Position numbers and translations under genes: made by a program
The notes under the pieces: model-generated
The model's input: the letters and a program-made list of their open reading frames with translations, nothing else
Databases searched by the model: none
Told to the model about the DNA's origin: nothing
Shown: in pieces, positions 8,725-17,459 of the stretch
Layout: every line of letters starts with the position of its first letter
Position numbering within the stretch: the stretch's first letter is position 1
Source of the DNA: Zhongshania antarctica
Lineage (GTDB): Bacteria > Pseudomonadota > Gammaproteobacteria > Pseudomonadales > Spongiibacteraceae
NCBI RefSeq assembly: GCF_014202945.1
Contig: NZ_JACHHW010000014.1
Span: 1 to 57,214, forward strand
Direction: 5' to 3'
Length of the DNA: 57,214 bases

Positions 8725-10671
8725 CTATTTTTGAATTTTGTAGGCCAGCAAAACATTGCCGGGCAGCTGCCCAAACATGCTGTAACCCGAAAGCACATAC
8801 AGCCACTCGCCAACCACAATCTGCCCAGCAACATCAATAGCGCCGCCATGGCCCGCTAATCCGTTGCTTGCATTGACCGGTACCGCCGTATTATCTGTCC
8901 ACAGAACGCTGCCACTGGCGCGGTCAAACACCCGCATAGTGCCATCGAGCCCGCCACTAAAGACGAGCTCATCACTCACCGTTATGGCCGACGACAAACC
9001 GTAGTAAAAGCTGCATCGATAGAGCTCAGCTGGATCCACCTTGCTTGCCGAGCGGTTATTTTCTAAGCCAACCAAGGGCCGTTTACTGTAGTCAAAATCG
9101 CAATTTCGCTTAACGGGATGCCCCCAAAGCACATCGCCATCGCTTACATTTAAGGCATACAGCCCCGGCTTTGGGGTATACCCCGCCAGCTCTCGCTCGG
9201 GGTCGGCTATCGGCACATACAGCGAGTCGCCCGCCAGTGCCATGCCCCAATGAATACCGCCATTGCTTGTACCTTGGCTAAGCCGCTTGCGCCAAACTAC
9301 GCGCTGCTTATCATCGCCATCGGGATTAAGGGCAAACACTTCGCCGGATTTTTGACCCGCTAATAGCAACTGCCTGCCATCAAAATCCGCAAGAATAATT
9401 GAGGCGCCAAAATCAAAATCTTGCCCGGGATTGTCTGGGCAATTCGCCCCACCGTTTAAACACGCCGCATTCCAAATATCACCGGCAGTAGCCTGAAATT
9501 TCCACACTAGGTCGCCGCTATCTAAATCCAGTGCAATCACCGCGTCGCTGGTGTCGGTAGCCGGTGCACTCAAGTTTTCGCCAGTACCGATATACAATCG
9601 ATTGCGCTGGACATCGATGGTGGGCGTTGACCACACAGCTGCACCAGAAGGCCCATAGCGATCTTGGCCCGCTTTATTTTTACCCTGCAAACTGGCATCA
9701 CGACTGGCATGCCACGTCCACAGTTTGTCGCCGCTGTCGGCGGCAAGCGCCATTACCCCGCCATGAGAAGTGCAACAAATATGACTGGGGCTGCCCGCCG
9801 CCGCCACCTCGAATAATGAAATCGGTACATAAAGGCGATCATCGTGGTAGCTAATCGACCCCGAAATTACCGAGTAGTTGTTCAGCCGCGCTGAGCGCTG
9901 CCAAACAATATCCAAGGTATTGGGATCAAGGGCATATACCGTTGCCAATGAGTCTGCAAAAACCAGCAATTGCCTAGAGTCACTCAGGGTCGCGACGGTA
10001 ATGGCTGAGCGAATACCACTAATCATTTTGGTGTGAGCAATGACGCAGCCACTATGGCGATTTAAGACAAATAACTTCCCCGCTTTATCGCCAACAAACA
10101 GGCGATCACCAATTACCGCGGGTTGCGAACGCATGTCGCTGACTCGTGGGAAGGCAAAGCTCCAGGCCAAGCTAAGATCACCAACGTTATTTGCGTCGAT
10201 ACGTGTTTGCTTGGAGGAGATAAAGCGACGATTTTCAGGACCTAAGCCCCAGCTCGCCAATATTGGACTGGCGCTGGTATTTTGCGATTGCTCACACATC
10301 GCATCGGCAATCCAATCGTATTGATTGGTCGCACTGCCCGCTAAGTAATGTGCAATCAAGCCCCGCTTCTGTTTACTAAGATGAGCCGCCATTGGCTGCA
10401 TTTTGCCAAATTCCATGGCAATCATCAGATCTTCTTTGGCGAGTCTAGATAGCGCCTCACGTGTCGGCGCATGCATTGTTGGATTGTCGTGACAGCTGGC
10501 ACAGTGCTTGTCAAAAAGGTATTCACCGGCACGGGCCAGCGGCAAGTGTTCGGCATTGCGCAACACCCACGCCTCGCCATGCTGCACAAGCCACGTTTGC
10601 ACTGGTGCACGACTCAGGGCAGCGGCGATACCCACCGCCACGATGATAAAAATAATTATGCGCTTCTTCAT
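8725..10671 (-). CDS. Quinohemoprotein PQQ dehydrogenase (polyvinyl-alcohol-dehydrogenase-like)
   Basis: A 648-aa protein with an N-terminal membrane anchor or signal (about 4-20), then a small cytochrome c domain with C57-A-S-C60-H61 and a possible axial Met in GKMQPM, then a PQQ-type beta-propeller (about 130-648). The domain order heme first, propeller second matches the cytochrome-type polyvinyl alcohol dehydrogenases rather than type II alcohol dehydrogenases, where the heme is C-terminal. Propeller signatures include DRYGPSGAAVWSTPTID, DNPGQDFDFGAS and GGIHWGMAL. Blade-like repeats with W or Y at fixed positions are clear. The start at 10671 is taken because the positively charged MKKR begins the membrane segment. 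It lies 79 bp after the amidase gene and 53 bp before the TonB receptor. Substrate class is inferred from family only. Confidence 0.85.
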   Translation of the reverse strand: MKKRIIIFIIVAVGIAAALSRAPVQTWLVQHGEAWVLRNAEHLPLARAGEYLFDKHCASCHDNPTMHAPTREALSRLAKEDLMIAMEFGKMQPMAAHLSKQKRGLIAHYLAGSATNQYDWIADAMCEQSQNTSASPILASWGLGPENRRFISSKQTRIDANNVGDLSLAWSFAFPRVSDMRSQPAVIGDRLFVGDKAGKLFVLNRHSGCVIAHTKMISGIRSAITVATLSDSRQLLVFADSLATVYALDPNTLDIVWQRSARLNNYSVISGSISYHDDRLYVPISLFEVAAAGSPSHICCTSHGGVMALAADSGDKLWTWHASRDASLQGKNKAGQDRYGPSGAAVWSTPTIDVQRNRLYIGTGENLSAPATDTSDAVIALDLDSGDLVWKFQATAGDIWNAACLNGGANCPDNPGQDFDFGASIILADFDGRQLLLAGQKSGEVFALNPDGDDKQRVVWRKRLSQGTSNGGIHWGMALAGDSLYVPIADPERELAGYTPKPGLYALNVSDGDVLWGHPVKRNCDFDYSKRPLVGLENNRSASKVDPAELYRCSFYYGLSSAITVSDELVFSGGLDGTMRVFDRASGSVLWTDNTAVPVNASNGLAGHGGAIDVAGQIVVGEWLYVLSGYSMFGQLPGNVLLAYKIQK

Positions 10672-10750
10672 TAATGCCCCGTTATTATTGTATGAGGTCT
10701 TGCCTGCTAAAGGCACCGCAGCGCTTACGCTGCCGTGCCGTTTTAGCGGT

Positions 10751-13201
10751 CTATTCGCTTATTTCCATACTCGACAAACGACGGTCGGCCGCCACCGCCG
10801 CCTCACAAAAACGACCCGCAACCCACTCTTTGCGCGAATACATCTCGGTTTGGTCGGCAAAATAAGGTGACTCACTATTGGTCGATTGCGAGTAAGTCAA
10901 AATCGTTTGCGTATCAGGGCACTCGTCGCCATCAAAAGACACCACCTGCACAAAGCTAGCGCCATGAACGACGTCGTTATAGCCAGCGTCTGAATTGCTC
11001 CAGGTATTGCTCATCGCATTAAATAAGCCGTAGCCACCGGGACCGCCGTGCATAGGAATTTTGGCCTCTCCGCGCGACTCGGTAGCATGGGTGCGCAAGC
11101 TGGCATCCAATGGAATACCGTTCCCTTGTAAGTCGCTAATAGCCGATGCCAGCGCGTATTGCACGTGGGGATTAGCAATATTCAGCCCGCTAGGTGTATT
11201 CACTGGATCGTTAACGTCAAAAGGCGTTGTCCACACATCGGCAAAACCAAAGCCACTTGCCGCCGTCCCCGTAGGTACATCACTAATAAACAAATTCGCG
11301 ACAAAGCGCCTAAATAGCACCGCACCTGGGGCATCAAGGTCATCGCGGCGAGTCCAGCTGGCTAATACCGCGCAGGCCTCAGCGGTTTGCACCGGACCAC
11401 CGGCACCGATCATACCGGGTGTTACCGCGCACAATTGCAGCAAGTCATCCAACCACAGCTCGGCTGCCATATGACGATTATTAAAAATAAGATCCTGCAT
11501 TTGTTGGCGGGTAAATTTAGTACCGGGTAGACCATCGCTACCATCGATCCGCTGCTTGGTCATAAGCAGTCCGAGGCGGGTGCGCATCCGTCGCTCAGTA
11601 CCTTCGTCGCCAATAATACGAAAAAAGCCTTCCAGAGGCTGTTCAGGGCTCGACAGCCAATAACTGTCGTTCGAGTTAGTGAGGTAATCGCGACGAATCA
11701 ACCAGGGCATATTGTCAGGGCCAATAATACCGGTTTGCACCGCATCGGCGTCATTATCCCAGGCACAAGCAGCCCGCGAACCGTCTAACACCGGTAAACC
11801 CAAGGTATTTGCAGTGGCCACGCCAAGAGGTGACGCGCACTCTAGGGCCTTTTGATCCGAGACATTTGGCGTCACCGAAATATCCGCATACAAGGCCTCG
11901 CCATTGCTGTCGGCAGCAATGGTGTTTACCCAAGGGATACCTTGATTGCGCTGCATTATTGCCAATAACTCACGGACACTCTGCGCGCGATTGGTTTCCA
12001 CAAAATGATTTAAATAGCGGAAATTAAGCGCATTGGCGTCGGCCAGAGCGAACGCCGCTGCAGGGGTCCAAGGAAATACCGGTAAACCCAGTATCTCGGT
12101 CAACACCGGCCCCCAGCGCGTTGAGTAAAGGGTGCGAGATACCGCAGTGCCATCAGCTAGCTCAACACTTAATTCTTGGGCAAGCATCGCTTCCGGCTGA
12201 CCGTCGACTAAATAGGAGGTCGGGTCGCCCGGCACCAACGTTAATTGATAGGGCGTAAATCGCCACGCCGACGACACGGTATGACTCCACGCCAAGTTCT
12301 GGGTATGCCCAATTAAGATCATGGGCACGCCAAACAAAGCTGAACCCGTCGTATCTAATGTACCAGGAATAGTCATATGCGCTTGATGGAAACGCTCGGC
12401 GCCATCCCAAGGGAAATGCGGATTCCCCAATAGCATGCCCTTGCCGTTTGCCGTTGCGTCGGAGCCCAGCGCAATCGCATTACTGCCAATTTGAATACCC
12501 TGCCAAGCCTCACCAAGCTGCTGTGCGATCTGCTCGGGGCTCGACGTATTCGCGCTCAGCGAGTTTGGTCCCGGCGGTTGCGCGCTACCAATGCCATTGA
12601 TTGCCACGGCCGAGCTACCGAGCAAGGCCAGCTGGTAAAAACGACGGTACACATCCAATTCGGTGATCGGCCTCACCCAGCTCGCACCACGGCACGTGGG
12701 ATCAGGTAGATTTTCAACACCAACATCGCGCAGGTAGCGGTTATAACCCGCCACGTAACCCTTCACCAGCGCTTGGGCCTCAGGCAAAGGCCCCAGTGGC
12801 GGCGCCTGTGCCATCAGATTTTCCACGCGCTGTTCGGCGTTAATTAATTTAAAGAAAAAATCTGAATTTAAATTATTATTGGTGGTGCCATTACCGGTCA
12901 TGGTCCAGCTGGCATCAGGCCCAAAATATTTTGACCTTTCGCCAGACACCGTCACATAGACATCGGCAATAGTGCAAATATTATCTTCGGCAAAGGCGTA
13001 GCTATAGCCATAGCCGATACCGGCATAGTCATTGGCTTTAATATGCACCATACCGTACTCACCGCGACGAATTTCCGCGCGGAAAGCACTGTCATCCACT
13101 ATAGGATCAATGGGCTTTTGGGTATTCGAATAGGAATTACCTCCGCCACAAGCGGAAATCAACAGGCTCACTGTAGCAATATAAATACTGCGATTTATCA
13201 T
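10751..13201 (-). CDS. Penicillin-acylase-family Ntn hydrolase, lipoprotein
   Basis: An 816-aa member of the penicillin G amidase/aculeacin-acylase/acyl-homoserine-lactone acylase family (Ntn hydrolases). It begins with a lipoprotein signal (LLISAC, Cys18, followed by Gly, which predicts the outer membrane). The alpha-chain region covers about 35-230. Autocatalytic cleavage should occur at G239/S240, exposing S240 in the QIGSNAIALG motif as the nucleophile. Beta-chain signatures are GNPHFPWDG, NLAWSHTVSSAW and TRWGPVLTE. The expected reaction is hydrolysis of an amide between an acyl chain and an amine; beta-lactam side chains, AHL signals, lipopeptides and xenobiotic amides are all possible. 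It is first in the operon with two PQQ enzymes and a TonB receptor, which suggests catabolism more than resistance. Confidence 0.88.
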   Translation of the reverse strand: MINRSIYIATVSLLISACGGGNSYSNTQKPIDPIVDDSAFRAEIRRGEYGMVHIKANDYAGIGYGYSYAFAEDNICTIADVYVTVSGERSKYFGPDASWTMTGNGTTNNNLNSDFFFKLINAEQRVENLMAQAPPLGPLPEAQALVKGYVAGYNRYLRDVGVENLPDPTCRGASWVRPITELDVYRRFYQLALLGSSAVAINGIGSAQPPGPNSLSANTSSPEQIAQQLGEAWQGIQIGSNAIALGSDATANGKGMLLGNPHFPWDGAERFHQAHMTIPGTLDTTGSALFGVPMILIGHTQNLAWSHTVSSAWRFTPYQLTLVPGDPTSYLVDGQPEAMLAQELSVELADGTAVSRTLYSTRWGPVLTEILGLPVFPWTPAAAFALADANALNFRYLNHFVETNRAQSVRELLAIMQRNQGIPWVNTIAADSNGEALYADISVTPNVSDQKALECASPLGVATANTLGLPVLDGSRAACAWDNDADAVQTGIIGPDNMPWLIRRDYLTNSNDSYWLSSPEQPLEGFFRIIGDEGTERRMRTRLGLLMTKQRIDGSDGLPGTKFTRQQMQDLIFNNRHMAAELWLDDLLQLCAVTPGMIGAGGPVQTAEACAVLASWTRRDDLDAPGAVLFRRFVANLFISDVPTGTAASGFGFADVWTTPFDVNDPVNTPSGLNIANPHVQYALASAISDLQGNGIPLDASLRTHATESRGEAKIPMHGGPGGYGLFNAMSNTWSNSDAGYNDVVHGASFVQVVSFDGDECPDTQTILTYSQSTNSESPYFADQTEMYSRKEWVAGRFCEAAVAADRRLSSMEISE

Positions 13202-13687
13202 TTATACATCCATCTATTTACTTAAGACTGCGACAAATAATTATTATTCAAATAGCCGCGTTTAAAGCTGGTTTAGCCTTCACCATTCACGTCAGCGCCA
13301 TTGAGTGAGGCATGGGGAGCAATCGCAAAATCTATTATTAAAAACCCATCAGGCCCGCCCTAGGCACCCAACGCACAGGCCAAAGAATAAGGCACCCAAA
13401 GACACATAATATACATTAAGTAACCTAATACCAAGGTCTGCCCTAGCCCCAAACTCCCCGCTCTGGCTTTGCCTAAACCGACTGACGCGCGCCACTGCAA
13501 TGTGTTCACTTTGGAGTGGCGCGGATGAATGGACGATAAACTACCCTGTAAGCTTAGGCGCGGCACATATTTTTTACGAAGGCTTAGTAGCCCGAGACAG
13601 GCTTTCGCAGGCAGTGTAAATGCGAATACAAATACGAGGGGCAGAGGAGTAAAGCGAGCCGCCCCGAACGGAGCGACTCAAACGGAC
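13202..13687. other. 486-bp intergenic region with an inverted repeat; no convincing gene
   Basis: The stretch should hold the promoter of the amidase operon near 13200-13300. It contains a 9-bp inverted repeat CGCGCCACT (13488-13496) / AGTGGCGCG (13515-13523) with an 18-base loop. A 68-codon open frame on the minus strand (13360-13566) overlaps the repeat but has no ribosome site and an unlikely composition. The block may be a dispersed intergenic repeat; one window cannot show that. Confidence 0.45.
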
Positions 13688-14815
13688 TTAAACTAGTTCA
13701 ATTGCCACAGCGGTGGCTTCGCCGCCGCCAATACAAAGACTGGCGATGCCACGTTTCAAACCACGATTACGTAAGGCGTGAATCAAGGTCACCACAATGC
13801 GCGCGCCAGAGCAGCCCAGCGGATGCCCCAACGAACACGCTCCTCCATTCACATTGATCTTTTCTAACGGAATACCTAGAAGCTTATGGGGTAGCAAAGC
13901 AACCATGGCAAAGGCTTCGTTTATTTCAAACAAGTCGACATCGCCCGCACCCCAGCCAAGGCCTTTCATCAATTTTTCAACCGCGTACACCGGCGCAATA
14001 GGGAATTGCTCTGGCGCGCCAGCATGACGAGAATAAGCCAGAATTTTGGCCAAGGGCTCAGCATCCAGGCCGCTACCAATTAATAAGGCCGCCGCACCGT
14101 CAGAAATAGAACTGGCATTGGCAGCCGTTATGACTCCCTCTTTAGAGAACGCGGGGCGCAACTGACGAATTTTTTCGGGGCGCGCATTGCCCGGCTGCTC
14201 ATCATCACTGTGGCCATCGTGAGCGGCAATCTCATTTATGAAAGCGCCTGACTTTTGGGCCGCCAGCGCGCGCTCTAGTGACATTAGCGCATAGTCATCG
14301 AGTTCGTCGCGGGTAAAATGATGCTCTGCTGCGGCTTGCTCGGCCACCAAACCCATTAACTTACCCGAATAGGCATCCTCAAGGCCGTCGACAAACATAG
14401 CATCACGCAGCTGACCATGACCTAAGCGATAACCTTGGCGGGCGCGATCCATAAGATACGGCGCCAAGCTCATGTTCTCCATACCCCCGGCAATCACCAG
14501 TTTGCTACTACCCGCTTTAATTTGATCCATGCCGCTCATAATCGACTGCATGCCTGAACCGCAGACTTTACTGACCGTTACACAGGGCGTCGCCTCGCTC
14601 AAACCCGCTTTTAGCGCTGCTTGCCGCGCAGGCGCCTGACCAATACCGGCAGATATCACATTCCCCATCAGCACTTCATCAATGCGCTCGGCAACATCAA
14701 ATCCCTCACACGCGGCTTTAATTGCAGTTGCCCCTAACTCCGGTGCGCTGGCCTTCACAAACTGACCGTTTAAGCCGCCCAGAGCGGTCCGCTTGGCGGA
14801 ATAGATAAATGTCAT
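13688..14815 (-). CDS. Acetyl-CoA acetyltransferase (thiolase)
   Basis: A 375-aa degradative or biosynthetic thiolase that either cleaves 3-ketoacyl-CoA or condenses two acetyl-CoA. All catalytic positions are present: nucleophile C85 in VCGSGM, N299-E300-A301-F302 in the NEAFA box, H331 in SLGHPLGCSGAR and the second cysteine C361 in CIGGGEA. The length is slightly under the usual 390 residues, mainly through a short N-terminus. An AGGA site lies about 8 bases before the ATG. It stands alone between the amidase operon and the CapA gene on the same strand, with 486 and 198 bp around it, so it is probably a separate unit. Whether it is PhaA-like or AtoB-like cannot be decided here. Confidence 0.92.
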   Translation of the reverse strand: MTFIYSAKRTALGGLNGQFVKASAPELGATAIKAACEGFDVAERIDEVLMGNVISAGIGQAPARQAALKAGLSEATPCVTVSKVCGSGMQSIMSGMDQIKAGSSKLVIAGGMENMSLAPYLMDRARQGYRLGHGQLRDAMFVDGLEDAYSGKLMGLVAEQAAAEHHFTRDELDDYALMSLERALAAQKSGAFINEIAAHDGHSDDEQPGNARPEKIRQLRPAFSKEGVITAANASSISDGAAALLIGSGLDAEPLAKILAYSRHAGAPEQFPIAPVYAVEKLMKGLGWGAGDVDLFEINEAFAMVALLPHKLLGIPLEKINVNGGACSLGHPLGCSGARIVVTLIHALRNRGLKRGIASLCIGGGEATAVAIELV

Positions 14816-14936
14816 GACTGAGTCCTGTCTCGTAGAATCGAAGAATTTCTAAGCGCTGATGAATCAATCAACAACCTAGACCTTGTATGGTTTGGGATCT
14901 TTGACGTCAATATCAAACACGCCTGAATTTAATTTA

Positions 14937-14972
14937 AAACCCGAAAGCCCATGCTAACAAGCTCCCGGTTTT
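14937..14972 (-). terminator. Possible terminator after the CapA-like gene
   Basis: On the minus strand AAAACC and GGTTTT arms flank a GC-rich but imperfect stem, with T-rich sequence after it. It lies about 40 bp past the CapA stop codon. The inner stem has mismatches, so the call is moderate. Confidence 0.38.
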
Positions 14973-15013
14973 GCAGCGAACAATCATACATAGCCGCTAT
15001 GGACGCTGCTGTA

Positions 15014-17278
15014 CTATAAGCCAGCCGGTTGATGACGCCGAAAACTCAGATTTAGCGTCACCTGCCCCGGACTGCCGGTAAGTCGAATAAACTCGAATGG
15101 GTTTGGCGTGGCAATTACACTACCAAGCGCGGGCTTCGCCTCCCAATTAATGACCGCAACATCGTCAAACACGACCAAGCCTTCGCCACGACTCGGCGGT
15201 GCTTGCTTAAGAAATACGCGTACCGCTCGGGCATTAAACTCACCCTGCTTTTCTGCGCCCGCTTTCGCAATGTCCGCTGGCATATTTAATTTAACGTTGA
15301 AGGCCTGCCAGTCGAAGCTGCCACCTGAATGGGAATACAGCTGTTCGCCACCAAAGGTGAGCTCGCCAAAACTTGCGTAGTATTCAGCGTCGACACTAAT
15401 CGCCCCCGCATTAACGGCCTTAACATAGCCGTATAAGCTCAAGTCTTTGTTGGGGGCATCTAACTCGTCGCCCACCACCCGAATTCGATTGCGATACGCC
15501 GCTATTGTCGCGCCGCTGTGTTCTACCCCACGGGTTAAGCACAGCGCCGCATTGCCACGGTAGGCATGGGACTGACAAACGTAGCGCGATTCAGATTCCA
15601 GATTCCAGCGCGCCGCCTCCTGCACATCTTCGTCGCCGTCCCAATCCTCAAAATCACCGTATAACATTTGGTCTCGCCCAAGCTGCATGCTAACACCAGT
15701 GCCAGCAGTGACCATAAGCAGTGAGTTAGCACTCGACGCCAAGTCCCGCAAGTCAACGACCGCACTTCCGCTCTCGGGAATTGTAATTGTAATCTGTACA
15801 GTACTGTCCAACGCTACGGCATCTGCCGGGTTTAGCGCCACCCAGCCTTGGCCTTGATAGGGGTATACCAGCAAACCCATTGTTGACAGCTCGCCAATTC
15901 TACGCAGAAATTTATTGGCTAAATTTCCGCTAATTAAACGCGGCCGATAATCCTCGAGATACACCGGTAACATTCGCAACTGCTGAGTGTCTCCGCCCAC
16001 CATATCAACCCGAGCAATTAAACCCAGCAGCGTTTCCTGGCGGTCTTGATCGAAGGCCAGGTTACCCAGGCCCAGCACTGCAATTTTATTCTGAATCAAA
16101 CCCACGCCTTGGGCGACATGGGGGTGGTGCGCAATGACCATTTGCGCGCCATTGGCCAGCACATGATTCATTGACGAGAGCATAAATGTACTCGGCGTAA
16201 ATGCGTATTCGACACCACCATGCAACTGGGCGAAATTCACAACGCCAGCATCCCGTTCCGCATTCAAAACGGTCGCAATATCGTCTTGACGACTCAAATC
16301 TGCCGCCCCACCTTTTACCTCAGTCGCCACATAGCTAACGGGGTGTTCATTTCCGGTAATTGACGTGCCAGAAAAAAATGAATAATTATTGCCCTTCAGC
16401 AGATGACGACTCACAGCCATGGCCTCAGCGGAATTCGCCCCGGCGCCGCTGTGCGCTATACCAATGGCATCAAGATTTACGAGCGTATCTAAAGCACCCT
16501 GTTCCTGATAATCAAACAGGTGGTTATTACCCAGCGACACATAATCAATTCCCGCCCACGTCAAGGCTGGCAAACTTTCGGGCAAGGTAAAAAAAACAAA
16601 TTCCTTGGTGGGATGTGGCGTGTCGGGGCGGTGAGTGCACGGCGTTTCAAAGTTAATCACCCCCCAATCAGCGTCTACATAATACGGGCGTATCCACTGC
16701 AAAACAGACTGTGTGCCCGACTGAGGACTGCTACTGAGAATAAGCGCGCCAGGCTGATCCTTTGGCACTTCATTGCGCGGCGTAATTTCTAAAGGATCTA
16801 GATAACGACGACCAAACGCAACATCGCCGCCAAACACGAAGCGCAGCTGCTGATCGCGATCGTCAGTTAATATCACGTCGCCTATCTCACGGGACGACTC
16901 GGCGAGCGGGGCAAGTAAATTAACCACGGTAAATTCACTGCGGTAGCGAGCTGCATCAATTCGCAACAAACGATTACGACGATCCAAATTCGTTAAACTA
17001 AAGCGGCCATCACCATCACTTACACTCGTCACTCCGGCGCCATCAATAAAGCTTAGCTGCGCCATTGCGACAGGTTCACCCGCGAGATTAACGACCCGCC
17101 CACTGACGCTAATCGGCGTACTTACATAGTTAGTGCGATAATCTCGCTCATCGCTCGAATACTGCGTGTTCAGATTAACGCCGCCAGGCCCACCGGCACC
17201 GCAGGCGAGCAAGCCATGGATTAGGGCAAGACTAAGCAGGGGCTTACCCGCACCACAGATTAGCCGTGAATAATTCAT
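15014..17278 (-). CDS. CapA/PgsA-like lipoprotein (poly-gamma-glutamate synthesis family)
   Basis: A 754-aa lipoprotein with the metallophosphoesterase-like CapA domain. The lipobox is LLAC (Cys26, Gly at +2, so outer membrane expected). A CnaB-like beta domain follows (about 52-138). The CapA domain (about 146-450) shows GGDVAFGRR, INFETP, SLGNNHLFDYQEQG, LHGGVEY, AHHPHVAQGV and LGLGNLAFD, which are the family's ordered motifs. The C-terminal 200 residues look like a jelly-roll, carbohydrate-binding-type domain. In Gram-positive PGA producers CapA/PgsA is needed for polymer synthesis or export; here it would act at the outer membrane. The start at 17278 is chosen because a GGGGA site lies 8 bases upstream and a good -35/-10 pair sits so close that a longer N-terminus would not be transcribed. 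It follows the PgsB/PgsC-like locus on the same strand, after a terminator. Confidence 0.85.
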   Translation of the reverse strand: MNYSRLICGAGKPLLSLALIHGLLACGAGGPGGVNLNTQYSSDERDYRTNYVSTPISVSGRVVNLAGEPVAMAQLSFIDGAGVTSVSDGDGRFSLTNLDRRNRLLRIDAARYRSEFTVVNLLAPLAESSREIGDVILTDDRDQQLRFVFGGDVAFGRRYLDPLEITPRNEVPKDQPGALILSSSPQSGTQSVLQWIRPYYVDADWGVINFETPCTHRPDTPHPTKEFVFFTLPESLPALTWAGIDYVSLGNNHLFDYQEQGALDTLVNLDAIGIAHSGAGANSAEAMAVSRHLLKGNNYSFFSGTSITGNEHPVSYVATEVKGGAADLSRQDDIATVLNAERDAGVVNFAQLHGGVEYAFTPSTFMLSSMNHVLANGAQMVIAHHPHVAQGVGLIQNKIAVLGLGNLAFDQDRQETLLGLIARVDMVGGDTQQLRMLPVYLEDYRPRLISGNLANKFLRRIGELSTMGLLVYPYQGQGWVALNPADAVALDSTVQITITIPESGSAVVDLRDLASSANSLLMVTAGTGVSMQLGRDQMLYGDFEDWDGDEDVQEAARWNLESESRYVCQSHAYRGNAALCLTRGVEHSGATIAAYRNRIRVVGDELDAPNKDLSLYGYVKAVNAGAISVDAEYYASFGELTFGGEQLYSHSGGSFDWQAFNVKLNMPADIAKAGAEKQGEFNARAVRVFLKQAPPSRGEGLVVFDDVAVINWEAKPALGSVIATPNPFEFIRLTGSPGQVTLNLSFRRHQPAGL

Positions 17279-17296
17279 GTTTGGAATCCCCATACC

Positions 17297-17324
17297 ATTA
17301 TTGAAGTACTGCATGCCGTGTCAA
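17297..17324 (-). promoter_or_regulatory. Candidate promoter of the CapA-like gene
   Basis: A perfect -35 TTGACA (17319-17324, minus strand), a 16-bp spacer and a -10 AATAAT (17297-17302). The predicted transcript would begin about 12 bases before the ATG at 17278, giving a very short leader that starts close to the GGGGA ribosome site. Confidence 0.42.
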
Positions 17325-17401
17325 TAAAGCGGCAGCTATTGCGCTCAGACATAGTACAGCATAGACCGGCATGCCTTAATGGCCTAGTGCCGTGCACAGA
17401 C

Positions 17402-17437
17402 AAAAAAGGCGCTATCTCGGTGGTGATAACGCCTTTT
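17402..17437 (-). terminator. Rho-independent terminator after the M23 peptidase gene
   Basis: On the minus strand the transcript reads AAAAGGCGTTATC, an 8-base loop, then GATAGCGCCTTTTTT: a 13-bp stem with one G-U pair and a U-tract. It lies 22 bp past the M23 stop codon and separates it from the CapA unit. Confidence 0.85.
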
Positions 17438-17459
17438 AAAAAGAGCTGAAAAATTAGCG

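Noticed and set aside
13360-13566. 68-codon frame in the 486-bp gap
   Set aside because: No ribosome site, overlaps an inverted repeat, odd composition; more likely part of a non-coding repeat.
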